NCBI RefSeq assembly: GCF_008520305.1
Contig: NZ_ML703268.1
Span: 62,001-126,000, forward strand
Source of the DNA: Mesorhizobium sp. SARCC-RB16n
Lineage (GTDB): Bacteria; Pseudomonadota; Alphaproteobacteria; Rhizobiales; Rhizobiaceae
DNA length: 64,000 bases
Reading direction: 5' to 3'
In this document: positions 18,106 through 25,752 of the stretch, piece after piece
Layout of the letters: each line of letters opens with the position of its first letter
How positions within the stretch are numbered: position 1 is the stretch's first letter
The notes under the pieces: model-generated
Databases searched by the model: none
Seen by the model: the letters and a program-made list of their open reading frames with translations, nothing else
Told to the model about the DNA's origin: nothing
Program-made: the position numbers and the translations under genes

Positions 18106-19923
18106 TCAGACGAACAGATCGACTTTCTGGAACGTCGTCACGTCGATCAGCCCGACATCGGAAATTCTCAACTCCGGAATGACCACCAGCGCCAGCAGCG
18201 AGTGCTGCATGTAGGCGTTGTTCAGGGAACAGCCCATCTTGCGCATCGCCTCGGTCAGTTTCTCAGCCTTGGCCGCGACGATCTCGGCGCGCTCGTCCGA
18301 CATCAGCCCGGCGATCGGCATTTCGACCAGTGCCAGTTCCTTGCCCCTGGAGAACAGCACGACCCCGCCACCGACTTCCCCCAACCGGTTCACGGCCAGC
18401 GCCATGTCCTGCTTGTTGGTGCCAACGCAGATGATGTGATGGGCGTCATGGGCCACGCTGGAGGCCATGGCGCAGTCGGCCATGTAACCGAAACCGGAGA
18501 CGAAGGCATTGGTGACGCCGCCCGTGCCCCTGTGCCGCTCGACCAGTGCGATCTGAGATATATCGTTGCGGCGATCCATGGCGACCAGTCCATCCTCGAC
18601 CGGCAGATCGGCCTCCAGCGGACGCGTGGGGGCCTGGTTCTCGATGACACCGATCACCCGAACCCGCACCTCGTTGGCGCCTTTGGGGGCAGCGATGTCG
18701 AAATCGCCGGCCTTCAGCTTCTTGCCGAGCTTGACGGTGTTCTTCGCCGTCCTCGGGTAGTCATAGGCCGGAATATCGATGTCGAGCTTGCCACCCTTGG
18801 CCAGCCTGACACCGCGCGCATAGACCTCGTCGATGCTCATCTGGGTGAGATTGGAGACGATCAGCAGGTCGCCCAACCGCCCCGGCGCGATCGAACCGAT
18901 CTCGCGTTCGAGCTTGAAATGAAGGGCGGTATTGAGCGTTGCCATCTGGATCGCGGTCACCGGCTTCAGACCTTGGCTGATAGCGTGGCGCACCACCCGG
19001 TCCATGTGTCCCTCGTGCACCAGCGTACCGGAATGGCTGTCATCGGTGCACAGGATGAAATTGCGCGGATCGATGCCACTCTCCGTCACCGCCTTGATCT
19101 GGGAGGCAACGTCATACCAGGCCGAGCCCAACCTGAGCATCGCCTTCATGCCTTGGCGCACGCGGGCGATGGCGTCCTCGGCGCGCGTGCCCTCGTGATC
19201 ATCCTCGGGTCCGCCGGCGACATAGCCGTGGAACGGCAGACCAAGATCGCGCGAGGCATAATGGCCGCCAACCGTCTTGCCTGCACGAACCGTCGCGGCG
19301 ATCTCGCCCGACATCACCGGATCGTTGGCGGCGACGCCGGGGAAATTCATCACCTCGCCAAGTCCGATGATGTTTTCCCAGGTCATCGCCTCGGCGACAT
19401 CGGCGACCGTCAACTCGGCGCCGGCGTGCTCCAGCCCCGGTGCCGAAGGCACACAGGACGGCATCTGCACATGCACGTTGATGGGCATGGCCACGGCCTC
19501 GTCATGCATCAGCCGCACGCCCGGCAGGCCCAGCACATTGGCGATCTCGTGCGGATCGATGAACATCGAGGTGGTGCCGTGCGGGATGACGGCGCGACAG
19601 AATTCGGTGACCGTCACCATGCCGCTCTCGACATGCATGTGCGCGTCGCAAAGGCCGGGCACGAGGTAGCGTCCGCCCGCGTCGACCACCTTGGTGCCCT
19701 GCCCGATCGTATGGCTGGCATTCGGCCCGCAATAGGCGAAGCGGCCGCCTGATATGGCAATGTCGGTGCCGGCGATGATCTCGCCCGAATGGACGTTCAC
19801 CCAGCGCCCGTTGCGGATGACGAGATCGGCGGGTTTGCGGCCCATCGCGACATCGACCAGATCGGTCGCCATTTCGGTCCACGGTTTGGGTTTCGTCGCG
19901 CGGGCGGGCGGCTTCCTGGCCAT
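18106..19923 (-). CDS. ade: Adenine deaminase
   Basis: Adenine deaminase converts adenine to hypoxanthine in purine salvage. The 605-residue amidohydrolase has the metal-binding CDAHMHVESGMVTVTEF near residue 88, the PHGTTSMFIDPHEIANVLG segment and CTDDSHSGTLVHEGHMD for later ligands; the C-terminal half carries VAHDAHHIICVGTN typical of Ade. ATG 19923 has AGGAG six bases upstream and is preferred to a start 10 codons earlier. A xanthine/purine phosphoribosyltransferase gene at 29939 could use related products. Confidence 0.94.
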   Translation of the reverse strand: MARKPPARATKPKPWTEMATDLVDVAMGRKPADLVIRNGRWVNVHSGEIIAGTDIAISGGRFAYCGPNASHTIGQGTKVVDAGGRYLVPGLCDAHMHVESGMVTVTEFCRAVIPHGTTSMFIDPHEIANVLGLPGVRLMHDEAVAMPINVHVQMPSCVPSAPGLEHAGAELTVADVAEAMTWENIIGLGEVMNFPGVAANDPVMSGEIAATVRAGKTVGGHYASRDLGLPFHGYVAGGPEDDHEGTRAEDAIARVRQGMKAMLRLGSAWYDVASQIKAVTESGIDPRNFILCTDDSHSGTLVHEGHMDRVVRHAISQGLKPVTAIQMATLNTALHFKLEREIGSIAPGRLGDLLIVSNLTQMSIDEVYARGVRLAKGGKLDIDIPAYDYPRTAKNTVKLGKKLKAGDFDIAAPKGANEVRVRVIGVIENQAPTRPLEADLPVEDGLVAMDRRNDISQIALVERHRGTGGVTNAFVSGFGYMADCAMASSVAHDAHHIICVGTNKQDMALAVNRLGEVGGGVVLFSRGKELALVEMPIAGLMSDERAEIVAAKAEKLTEAMRKMGCSLNNAYMQHSLLALVVIPELRISDVGLIDVTTFQKVDLFV

Positions 19924-20006
19924 CAAAGACTCCTGTTTGCCCGACTGTGCCAAGCCGACGGCGTTTTGGCCAGCGAGGAAGAGTGGATTTGCCAGGGATC
20001 GCCGGA

Positions 20007-20240
20007 TTACTCCGGTTTCACGTCGACTTCCACCTTGGCGTTGCCGGCTGAAATCCGTTCGGCGATGCGCTCGACCTCGCCGGCTTGAACGTTCCGCTGA
20101 CCATGATTTCGCCGCCGCGGATCGGTTCCCTGATGCGCGGCGACGTCACCCCGATGCCGTCGATGCTGACGTCGACGACCTTGCCGACATTCTGCCCGGT
20201 GAAGGTGGCGGGCCAGCGCAAAGCGCCTGCAGCTATGGTT
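20007..20240 (-). pseudogene. SecD-like (SecDF P1 head) fragment with a frameshift
   Basis: On the minus strand, FTGQNVGKVVDVSIDGIGV, SPRIREPIRGGEIMVSGTF and then, after a one-base shift near 20092, AGEVERIAERISAGNAKVEV match the end of the SecD periplasmic head region. One missing base at the F-Q junction would restore a single frame ending at TAA 20007. Upstream of about 20240 no coding likeness remains. It is either a decayed gene for a small SecD-like protein or a sequencing error in a real one. It lies beside tRNA-Leu. Confidence 0.5.
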
Positions 20241-20432
20241 GCTGGAGAGGGGCGGCCGGCGCCCCAAGTGGGCGGGGGGATGGGTTTGGGCCTGAGAGGC
20301 GCCGGCCTTAGGCGGATCAGATCCGCCACCCAGATATTTATCGATGCTCGCGGCGCGGAAAATTCCGCGATCGCACCAGTATCGCTACGCCACCTCCTTT
20401 GGGTTGCGCGTGCGGCCACCGCAGAACACGAC

Positions 20433-20461
20433 TTGACGGGCTTTGTCTGGCGTCTGAAAAG
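20433..20461 (+). promoter_or_regulatory. Possible tRNA-Leu promoter
   Basis: TTGACG (20433-20438), preceded by C as in rhizobial -35 elements, is followed after 17 bases by an A-rich hexamer ending about 10 bases before the tRNA. The -35 is good, the -10 is poor. Confidence 0.35.
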
Positions 20462-20470
20462 GGCTGGCCT

Positions 20471-20556
20471 GCGGACGTGGCGGAATTGGTAGACGCAAGG
20501 GACTTAAAATCCCTCGATCTCTGATCGTACGGGTTCGATTCCCGTCGTCCGCACCA
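20471..20556 (+). tRNA. tRNA-Leu (anticodon TAA)
   Basis: The acceptor stem is GCGGACG with CGTCCGC, discriminator A at 20553 and an encoded CCA at 20554-20556. The anticodon arm is AGGGA-CTTAAAA-TCCCT, anticodon TAA, and there is a variable arm of the class II kind between it and GGGTTCGATTCCC. It decodes UUA leucine. The tRNA appears to mark one end of a possible island, since part of it is repeated at 25001-25019. Confidence 0.97.
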
Positions 20557-20937
20557 GTCAGTTAGCCGAGCTGCTTTACCGAGGTGGACAATGCTGGGAT
20601 TTGATGGGTTGGCGCGCGCGGCGAAGGTTTGTTAGCGGAGGCAATACAGGTCCAGATGCAGCAGAAGCTGAGTCTAGATTTCAGGGCACCCGCCATCGAG
20701 AAGACTCGGCAGGCAAAGGATTGTCCCAAGTTATGGCCCAATGCCAGCCCATGATCTCTGATCGAAGCATGGCAGAAATTCCTATGCTTCCGCCGAGCAT
20801 ATAGGCGTTTGCGCAGCCAGACACTACCCGAAAGGGAGCCGGCTTGCTTGGGCACAACGGTTGCGCGAGTATTCAGCCGGGCGATGACTAGGGAGGTTGG
20901 GGATGCTGAAGATCATTTTGGCAATGGGCGCGCGGCA
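20557..20937. other. Gene-free stretch after tRNA-Leu
   Basis: I find no credible gene, repeat or RNA in these 381 bases. Open frames exist on both strands but show no codon bias or family likeness. Confidence 0.4.
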
Positions 20938-21648
20938 ATGATCGGCGCGACCGAACCAATCGAGCCTAGGACCATCAGAGGATCGCGAGGCAAGAGCCTT
21001 TTCTATCTTCTCGGAGGCATAGCCCTCGTTTGGGTGGGAACTCATGCGATCCAGGACTCCGCATCTCGCTCAGGACTAATCGCGGTCAAGCTCTTATTTG
21101 CGGGATGGGGTTGCATAGTCGTTTTCGGACTGTCAGCGCTGGGCGGCGCATTAACGTTCATCCGCCCGCGTGCTTTGATCCTGGACGGCGATGGCTTTGT
21201 GCTCGGCGGCGGCTTCATCCGACCGTTGAAAATTGCATGGCGGGATATTCAGGGCTTTCACGTCCGGAAGCAGAACCGCTACAAGTCGATCGGCTTTCGC
21301 TTTGAACTTAGCGCCAAGACGCCGTTGAACAGAAGGCCCGGGATTGAGTTTAGTATATCCGGTGCGGGATGGCCGCTATCGACCGAGAAGATGGTCGAGA
21401 CCCTGAATGCTTATCGGTTGCAGGCTCTGAATAGCGAAGCCGAGCCGGTGAACACGGTGACAGGGGTTAACGCCGCCAAACTTCCAACGACCGGGCATTT
21501 GCCGCCTAATCGGCCGCCGGAAATCGCTATAGAGTTTGATGACAGCAGGGCACGACGGCGATGGCCGGTTTCCATTTCGGCCATGGTACTGTTCGCGACG
21601 GTAGCTTCGCTCGCCGGTTTCATTGCGAGCCGGTTTCTCGTCTGGTAG
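20938..21648 (+). CDS. STM3941-like membrane protein
   Basis: The 236-residue protein has two N-terminal membrane helices (about 20-38 and 48-72), then a PH-like soluble domain with ALILDGDGFVLGGGFIRPLK and IAWRDIQGFHVRKQNRYKSI, and a C-terminal helix (about 210-232). This is the layout of the STM3941 family of unknown function, although a third helix at the C-terminus is less usual. The start at ATG 20938 is uncertain; ATG 20884 is in frame but adds a weak stretch. Confidence 0.65.
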   Translation: MIGATEPIEPRTIRGSRGKSLFYLLGGIALVWVGTHAIQDSASRSGLIAVKLLFAGWGCIVVFGLSALGGALTFIRPRALILDGDGFVLGGGFIRPLKIAWRDIQGFHVRKQNRYKSIGFRFELSAKTPLNRRPGIEFSISGAGWPLSTEKMVETLNAYRLQALNSEAEPVNTVTGVNAAKLPTTGHLPPNRPPEIAIEFDDSRARRRWPVSISAMVLFATVASLAGFIASRFLVW

Positions 21649-21689
21649 GCCGCTCTGGCGCTTCTCGCTGAGGCGAATAAGCCGCTTCC

Positions 21690-21834
21690 TGGATGCTGGC
21701 AGCATCGCCCGAGAGAATTGAATCCTGATGTTCGGCGGGATCAAGTCGGCCAGGATGTCGCGCCGGTTCTCCAGCGCCATGTCGCGAAGATTGTGACCAT
21801 CGAGGTGCAGCAGATCAAAGGCACGAAATAGAGG
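21690..21834 (-). pseudogene. Remnant of an ATP-dependent DNA ligase (LigD/LigC type)
   Basis: Minus-strand translation gives RAFDLLHLDGHNLRDMALEN then RRDILADLIPP and IRIQFS, which matches the middle of the nucleotidyltransferase domain of ATP-dependent DNA ligases (FDLLHLDG, R-x-x-L, IxFS). A stop codon lies just upstream at 21835-21837 and the likeness ends near 21690, so fewer than 60 residues survive. It indicates that a larger gene once stood here and was deleted. Confidence 0.6.
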
Positions 21835-21903
21835 TCATGTTGTTGGATTTGCTCTGTTGAATCGCCGCAACGTCATTTAGCCGGCGCGGTCACCGGCTGC
21901 GGA

Positions 21904-22668
21904 TCACTCCTGTAACTCGGACAATGCCCTCTCCAGCGGAGCCATCGAGATCTGGATTGGGCCGGAAAAAGCCAGGTCCATATCGAAGATCAGATAGATC
22001 GCTCCGGCAACCAAAGCCGCCGACACTAGGTAGGTCGAAATGGTGATCGTGTTACGTGGCGCCCTGAAGCCGAAGCTGGCGAAGATCAGTACCAGCCAGG
22101 TAACCAGCAGCGTGATCAGGGGCACCGGAATCGTGCCCTCCGACTGCTCGATCAGCACCCAGCGCAATTCCAGCACTTTCTGCAAATGCTGGCGGGCGTC
22201 CTGCACAATGAAGCCATGCGCGTCGTCGGTCGGCGCCAGCGCACTCAGCCGGGTGCCGATTTCCGCCAGGAACTGCTCAGAGAGCTGGTTAGCGCCGACC
22301 AGCGTCTCGCTGGTCGGCGAGGCATCGCCCGCCACCCGCTGCACATAGACGACCAGCGGCTGGCGTACCGTTTCGGTTTGCGGACCATATTGGCGTAAGG
22401 TCCTGTCGAGCAGGATCAACTCGGTCGCGTAGGCGTGGACATTGTGATCGATCGATTCAAAGGTGTTCTTGGCCGAATTGATCATCAGCCCCAGCATCAG
22501 CGAGGTCATGACCCCGAACAGATTCGCGGCGTGCCGAACCACGGTGTTCGTGTCGTCGTCACGATGTTTGGCCGGCAGTTTTGGCCACACAGCCGTGCTG
22601 GCGAGCGCGGCCGCCGTCAAGCACAGGAAGATGACCATTGCGATGAAAGCTTCGCGCATGCCGCTCAT
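21904..22668 (-). CDS. DUF4239 membrane protein
   Basis: The 254-residue protein has two N-terminal helices (about 8-26 and 46-66) and two C-terminal ones (about 182-202 and 212-230) around a helical soluble middle part, the layout of the bestrophin-like DUF4239 family. The conserved segment LFGVMTSLMLGLMINSAKNT followed by FESIDHNVHAYATELILLDR fits well. ATG 22668 is chosen; ATG 22659 is also possible. Function unknown, with an ion-channel-like relationship only suggested. Confidence 0.8.
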   Translation of the reverse strand: MSGMREAFIAMVIFLCLTAAALASTAVWPKLPAKHRDDDTNTVVRHAANLFGVMTSLMLGLMINSAKNTFESIDHNVHAYATELILLDRTLRQYGPQTETVRQPLVVYVQRVAGDASPTSETLVGANQLSEQFLAEIGTRLSALAPTDDAHGFIVQDARQHLQKVLELRWVLIEQSEGTIPVPLITLLVTWLVLIFASFGFRAPRNTITISTYLVSAALVAGAIYLIFDMDLAFSGPIQISMAPLERALSELQE

Positions 22669-22708
22669 TCCGATTGGCAATGGCAAGGTCGTCAGTTGAT
22701 GACCGCCA

Positions 22709-23005
22709 TCACGATTCCGGCGCGTTCTTGCGCCCTGCCGAACGCCTGACGCAGGCGCGGGTGACGCGCACCGCCTCGCGGCCCGCCGCGATAGTTCCGT
22801 CGACCTGTTCGGGAGTCGGCCTAAGCCGGGTCGAAATAGCGTTGAGCGCCGCCAGATCGGCCGGAGGCAGATCGCCAAACGAGACCAATTCCACCGCCAT
22901 CCTCACCTGGCGACAGTCCCAGCCGGCAAGGCTGCCGCGATAGCGCTCCACCGTCGATGTCGGCAGGCCGTTGCGCAACCGCTCAAAATAATCCCGCCAA
23001 AGCAA
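22709..23005 (-). CDS. Hypothetical protein, possibly a gene fragment
   Basis: An open frame of 98 codons starting at TTG 23005 has reasonable codon use and a mixed helical composition (FGDLPPADLAALNAI), but no recognised domain and no good start. It ends 41 bases before the DUF4239 start. It may be the tail of a gene whose 5' part has been lost. Confidence 0.35.
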   Translation of the reverse strand: MLWRDYFERLRNGLPTSTVERYRGSLAGWDCRQVRMAVELVSFGDLPPADLAALNAISTRLRPTPEQVDGTIAAGREAVRVTRACVRRSAGRKNAPES

Positions 23006-23065
23006 GCCAAGTCAGACGCCAACGCATCGAGGCCGCCCGAGCCTTCGATCCCGATGACGGATGTG

Positions 23066-23785
23066 TCATTCGATGTAAGTTACCGAACCCGTTTGGAGAT
23101 CATAGATCGCTGCGACTATCTTCAGCTTCCCCGCCTTGATGAGACCGGTTAGCACCTTGCTCGAGGCAGCCAGCCGCTTCGCGGTCCTCCGAGCGCTTTC
23201 CTTGGCGGTATTGTCGACGAAGTCGCCCGTTTCGCTCCGCACTGCTATCGCCGCGGGCAGGATCGGTTCGATCATCGGGCCGATCGCGCCAGGATAGGTC
23301 GCGTTCTTGGTGACCACATCGCACGCCGCCTTGACGGCGCCGCAGTTTGTGTGCGCCAGAACGACGATCAAGGGTGAGCCGAGCACCGCTGCCCCGTATT
23401 CGACCGTACCGAGCGTCGCAGTGTCGACGAGGTTGCCGGCATTGCGGGCAACGAACAGTTCTCCAACGCCGTGACCGCCGAAAATCAGCTCCGGAGGAAC
23501 GCGACTGTCGGCGCAACTGATGATCGTGGCCCAGGGCGCCTGATGTGCGGCGACGGCGTTTCGCTGCGCGGCAAGGTCCATCGAGCAGAGTTCCGGGTGA
23601 CTGACGTAGCTTTCGTTGCCGGATTTCAGCGCAGCGAGCGCTTCATCGGCGCTTAACGGGGTCGCCGCGCCTTGGGCCGCGCGCGCCGACCACGTGGCCC
23701 CACCAAGGCCGAACGCAACGAGCACCGCGCCGACCTTGAGGAACTCCCTCCGGCCGACCCCTGTACCATCACAGGTGCTGCACAT
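23066..23785 (-). CDS. Beta-class carbonic anhydrase with Tat signal
   Basis: Beta carbonic anhydrases interconvert CO2 and bicarbonate. The 239-residue protein has zinc ligands C91, H145 and C148 (SCADSRVPPE and HTNCGAVKA) and the catalytic D93-R95 pair. A twin-arginine signal GRREFLKVGA with a hydrophobic stretch ending near ARAAQ (residue 38) predicts export of the folded enzyme by Tat to the periplasm. Two extra cysteines precede the signal. It is unrelated to the gamma enzyme at 6650. Confidence 0.92.
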   Translation of the reverse strand: MCSTCDGTGVGRREFLKVGAVLVAFGLGGATWSARAAQGAATPLSADEALAALKSGNESYVSHPELCSMDLAAQRNAVAAHQAPWATIISCADSRVPPELIFGGHGVGELFVARNAGNLVDTATLGTVEYGAAVLGSPLIVVLAHTNCGAVKAACDVVTKNATYPGAIGPMIEPILPAAIAVRSETGDFVDNTAKESARRTAKRLAASSKVLTGLIKAGKLKIVAAIYDLQTGSVTYIE

Positions 23786-23954
23786 TCTAACTCCCCCGCC
23801 ATTGCTTCCGAATAATATGCGCTCACGCTAATATATAGGCAAGCGATTGGCGACAAGGTCGAGATTGAAGAGAGGAGGCCGGGATGCTGGGACCACGAAA
23901 CCCACTCCAACGCGGTGCCTGGGCGTGCCCCCGAATACTCAGGCTGGCCCCTTA

Positions 23955-24242
23955 TCATCTAATCTTCAGCGAGAAATTGCCGTGGATCTGGATGCCTAGT
24001 CGCTCGCCTTTTCTCCACCGCACTTCCGCTCGATAAGTCGCGCCGTCCAACGGAACGCGCAGCCGGAAGGTATCTGGCACTTCAACCCCCGCAGCGACAC
24101 GCAACTCGGCGCCGTGCTCATGTTGATTTCTGACGGCGCAGCCGATTTCGCCATCCTGCGTGATTATGAACGCATCCTTCAGAACCACCTCTCTCAAGTG
24201 ACTTCGACGCTCGATTGGCGGTTCAGAAGGTTTGTCGATCAT
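23955..24242 (-). CDS. Small single-domain PilZ protein
   Basis: The 95-residue protein is one PilZ domain. It has ERRSHLRE (RxxxR type) near residue 11 and CAVRNQHEHGAEL, where the usual (D/N)xSxxG motif has N-Q-H-E-H-G, histidine in place of serine. VRWRKGERLGIQI closes the domain. It is a likely c-di-GMP or other ligand receptor. A closely similar protein is at 31251-31565 with the same altered motif. Confidence 0.82.
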   Translation of the reverse strand: MIDKPSEPPIERRSHLREVVLKDAFIITQDGEIGCAVRNQHEHGAELRVAAGVEVPDTFRLRVPLDGATYRAEVRWRKGERLGIQIHGNFSLKIR

Positions 24243-24455
24243 GGTAAGCTGCCTCTAACGAGCAAAGTGCTATCAGACCAAAGTCTGCGGTGCGGAGCGC
24301 AAAGGTCTTACGTTTTCGCTCAGGTTCCGTTCTTGTCCTTTGTACGTTCTTTACATTAGCAAATCATGAAATATTCAGCTCTATGATCATCGCCGGGTTT
24401 GGCCCCCGAGAGTGCGGCGGTGACAGCCCAAAATACATAGCATGGGAAGACCAGT

Positions 24456-24995
24456 ATGTTCATTGACTTCTACGAAATGCTGGAAATCAGTCCGAATGCA
24501 AATTCGGAAACGATAGAACGCATTTTTCGTCATTTTGCCATGCGCTACCATCCCGACAACCAGGTCACCGGCGATGAGTCGCGCTTCAGTGATATCCTGG
24601 AGGCCCACAACACGCTCAAGGATCCGGTCAAGCGCGCACAGTACGACATTCAGTACAAGGCCCATTTGGACCTCCGGGCCGGGCTGACCGATGAGGCGAG
24701 CAACACCAAGAGCCTCGATCGAGATTCCGTCTTTCAGGCCAAAGTGCTCTCACTGCTTTATGTAAAACGCCGACAAGACGTCAACCATCCTGGCATCGGT
24801 GACGAAGAACTCGAACGAATGTCAGGCTGTCCGCGTGAGCACCTCGAGTTTCACCTCTGGTATCTGAAAGCGAAGGGTTGGATAGCCAGAACAGAAAACG
24901 GCACGTTCGCCATCACCGTCGAAGGCATCGATCGGGTTAATTCCGAACATCATCGTGACGCAGCCACCCCCCGACTGTTGGATCATGCAGGCTGA
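24456..24995 (+). CDS. J-domain protein with C-terminal winged-helix-like domain
   Basis: The 179-residue protein has an N-terminal J domain (about 3-70) with the HPD motif in MRYHPDNQV, which stimulates DnaK-type ATPases, and a C-terminal part (about 100-170) with ELERMSGCPREHLEFHLWYL and KAKGWIARTENGTFAITVEG, which fits a winged helix. It lacks the Gly/Phe and zinc regions of DnaJ, so it is a specialised co-chaperone. ATG 24456 is assigned. It lies at the far end of the candidate island. Confidence 0.82.
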   Translation: MFIDFYEMLEISPNANSETIERIFRHFAMRYHPDNQVTGDESRFSDILEAHNTLKDPVKRAQYDIQYKAHLDLRAGLTDEASNTKSLDRDSVFQAKVLSLLYVKRRQDVNHPGIGDEELERMSGCPREHLEFHLWYLKAKGWIARTENGTFAITVEGIDRVNSEHHRDAATPRLLDHAG

Positions 24996-25000
24996 ATTGG

Positions 25001-25019
25001 AATCCCTCGGTCTCTGATC
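25001..25019 (+). repeat. Imperfect copy of tRNA-Leu sequence (possible attachment-site remnant)
   Basis: AATCCCTCGGTCTCTGATC here matches the tRNA segment 20508-20526 except for one base (A in the tRNA, G here). It lies between the stop codon of the J-domain gene and the end of nudK. It could mark the outer end of an inserted segment; chance similarity is unlikely for 18 of 19 bases so placed, but it covers only part of the tRNA. Confidence 0.5.
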
Positions 25020-25596
25020 AAGTCGAGATCGGGTTCAGCTTCAGATGCTGGATCAGGATGATGGTCTTGGCATCGACAATGCGGCCGTCGGCAATGCCGG
25101 CCAGCGCTTCGTCGAGCGGCATTTCCAGGACCTCGATGTCCTCGCCCTCCTCCGGAGCGCCACCACCGGCCGAGATGCGGTCGGCGGGCGAATAGCGGGC
25201 GACGAAGAACCAGAGCCGCTCCGTGACACTGCCCGGGCTCATGTAAGGCGAAAACAGCCGCTCGATCTTGTTCAACCGGTAACCCAGTTCTTCCTCGGCT
25301 TCCTTGCGGATGGCGGTCTCCGGATCGTTTTCATCCAGCAGCCCGGCGCAGGCCTCGATCAGTGGCTCGCGGTGGCCGGTGACATAGGCGGGATAGCGGA
25401 ACTGGCGCACCAGCAGCACCGTCGAACGCTCGGGGTCGTAGGGCAGGATCACCGCGCCGTCGCCGCGATCATAGGTCTGGCGGATCTGCGTCTCCCATTG
25501 ACCGTCACGCCGGCGATAGTCGAGCACGGTCTTCTTCAGGACCGCCCAGTCGTCGGAGAGAACCTCTTCCGAGCGGATACGAATGCGGTCTTCCAT
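25018..25596 (-). CDS. nudK: NudK-like NUDIX pyrophosphatase
   Basis: The 192-residue NUDIX protein resembles GDP-mannose/ADP-ribose pyrophosphatases. The NUDIX box is GLLDENDPETAIRKEAEEEL, with D and K in the places where the general consensus has E and R, as in NudK. Upstream motifs are LLVRQFRYPAYVTGHREPLI. The start ATG 25596 has GAGGTG upstream and removes an unrelated extension. The 3' end touches the tRNA-like repeat. Confidence 0.88.
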   Translation of the reverse strand: MEDRIRIRSEEVLSDDWAVLKKTVLDYRRRDGQWETQIRQTYDRGDGAVILPYDPERSTVLLVRQFRYPAYVTGHREPLIEACAGLLDENDPETAIRKEAEEELGYRLNKIERLFSPYMSPGSVTERLWFFVARYSPADRISAGGGAPEEGEDIEVLEMPLDEALAGIADGRIVDAKTIILIQHLKLNPIST

Positions 25597-25752
25597 CTGA
25601 CACCTCGTTGCTTGCTGGCGGACGCAGGCGTAGCCGCGAACCGGCACAGGCGCAACCGGGCCAACGATTGGTCCAGCGCGCTTCACCGTCTCGTGTGTGG
25701 TATGGAAGGGTGCCGTCGCCTAAATAGCGCATTCCCCTCCCGGAGTTTTTTC

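Larger units (their letters stand above)
20471..25019. mobile_element. Candidate decayed genomic island at tRNA-Leu
   Basis: The segment begins with tRNA-Leu(TAA) and ends with a 19-base imperfect copy (one mismatch) of the tRNA anticodon-stem/variable-arm region. Its contents are a DNA-ligase remnant, several proteins of patchy distribution and two loosely coding stretches, and it is more AT-rich than the flanks. No integrase is left, so mobility is inferred only from the repeat and content. Confidence 0.35.

Noticed and set aside
18202-19752. 516-codon plus-strand frame over the adenine deaminase gene
   Set aside because: Antisense shadow of ade, with no recognisable protein.
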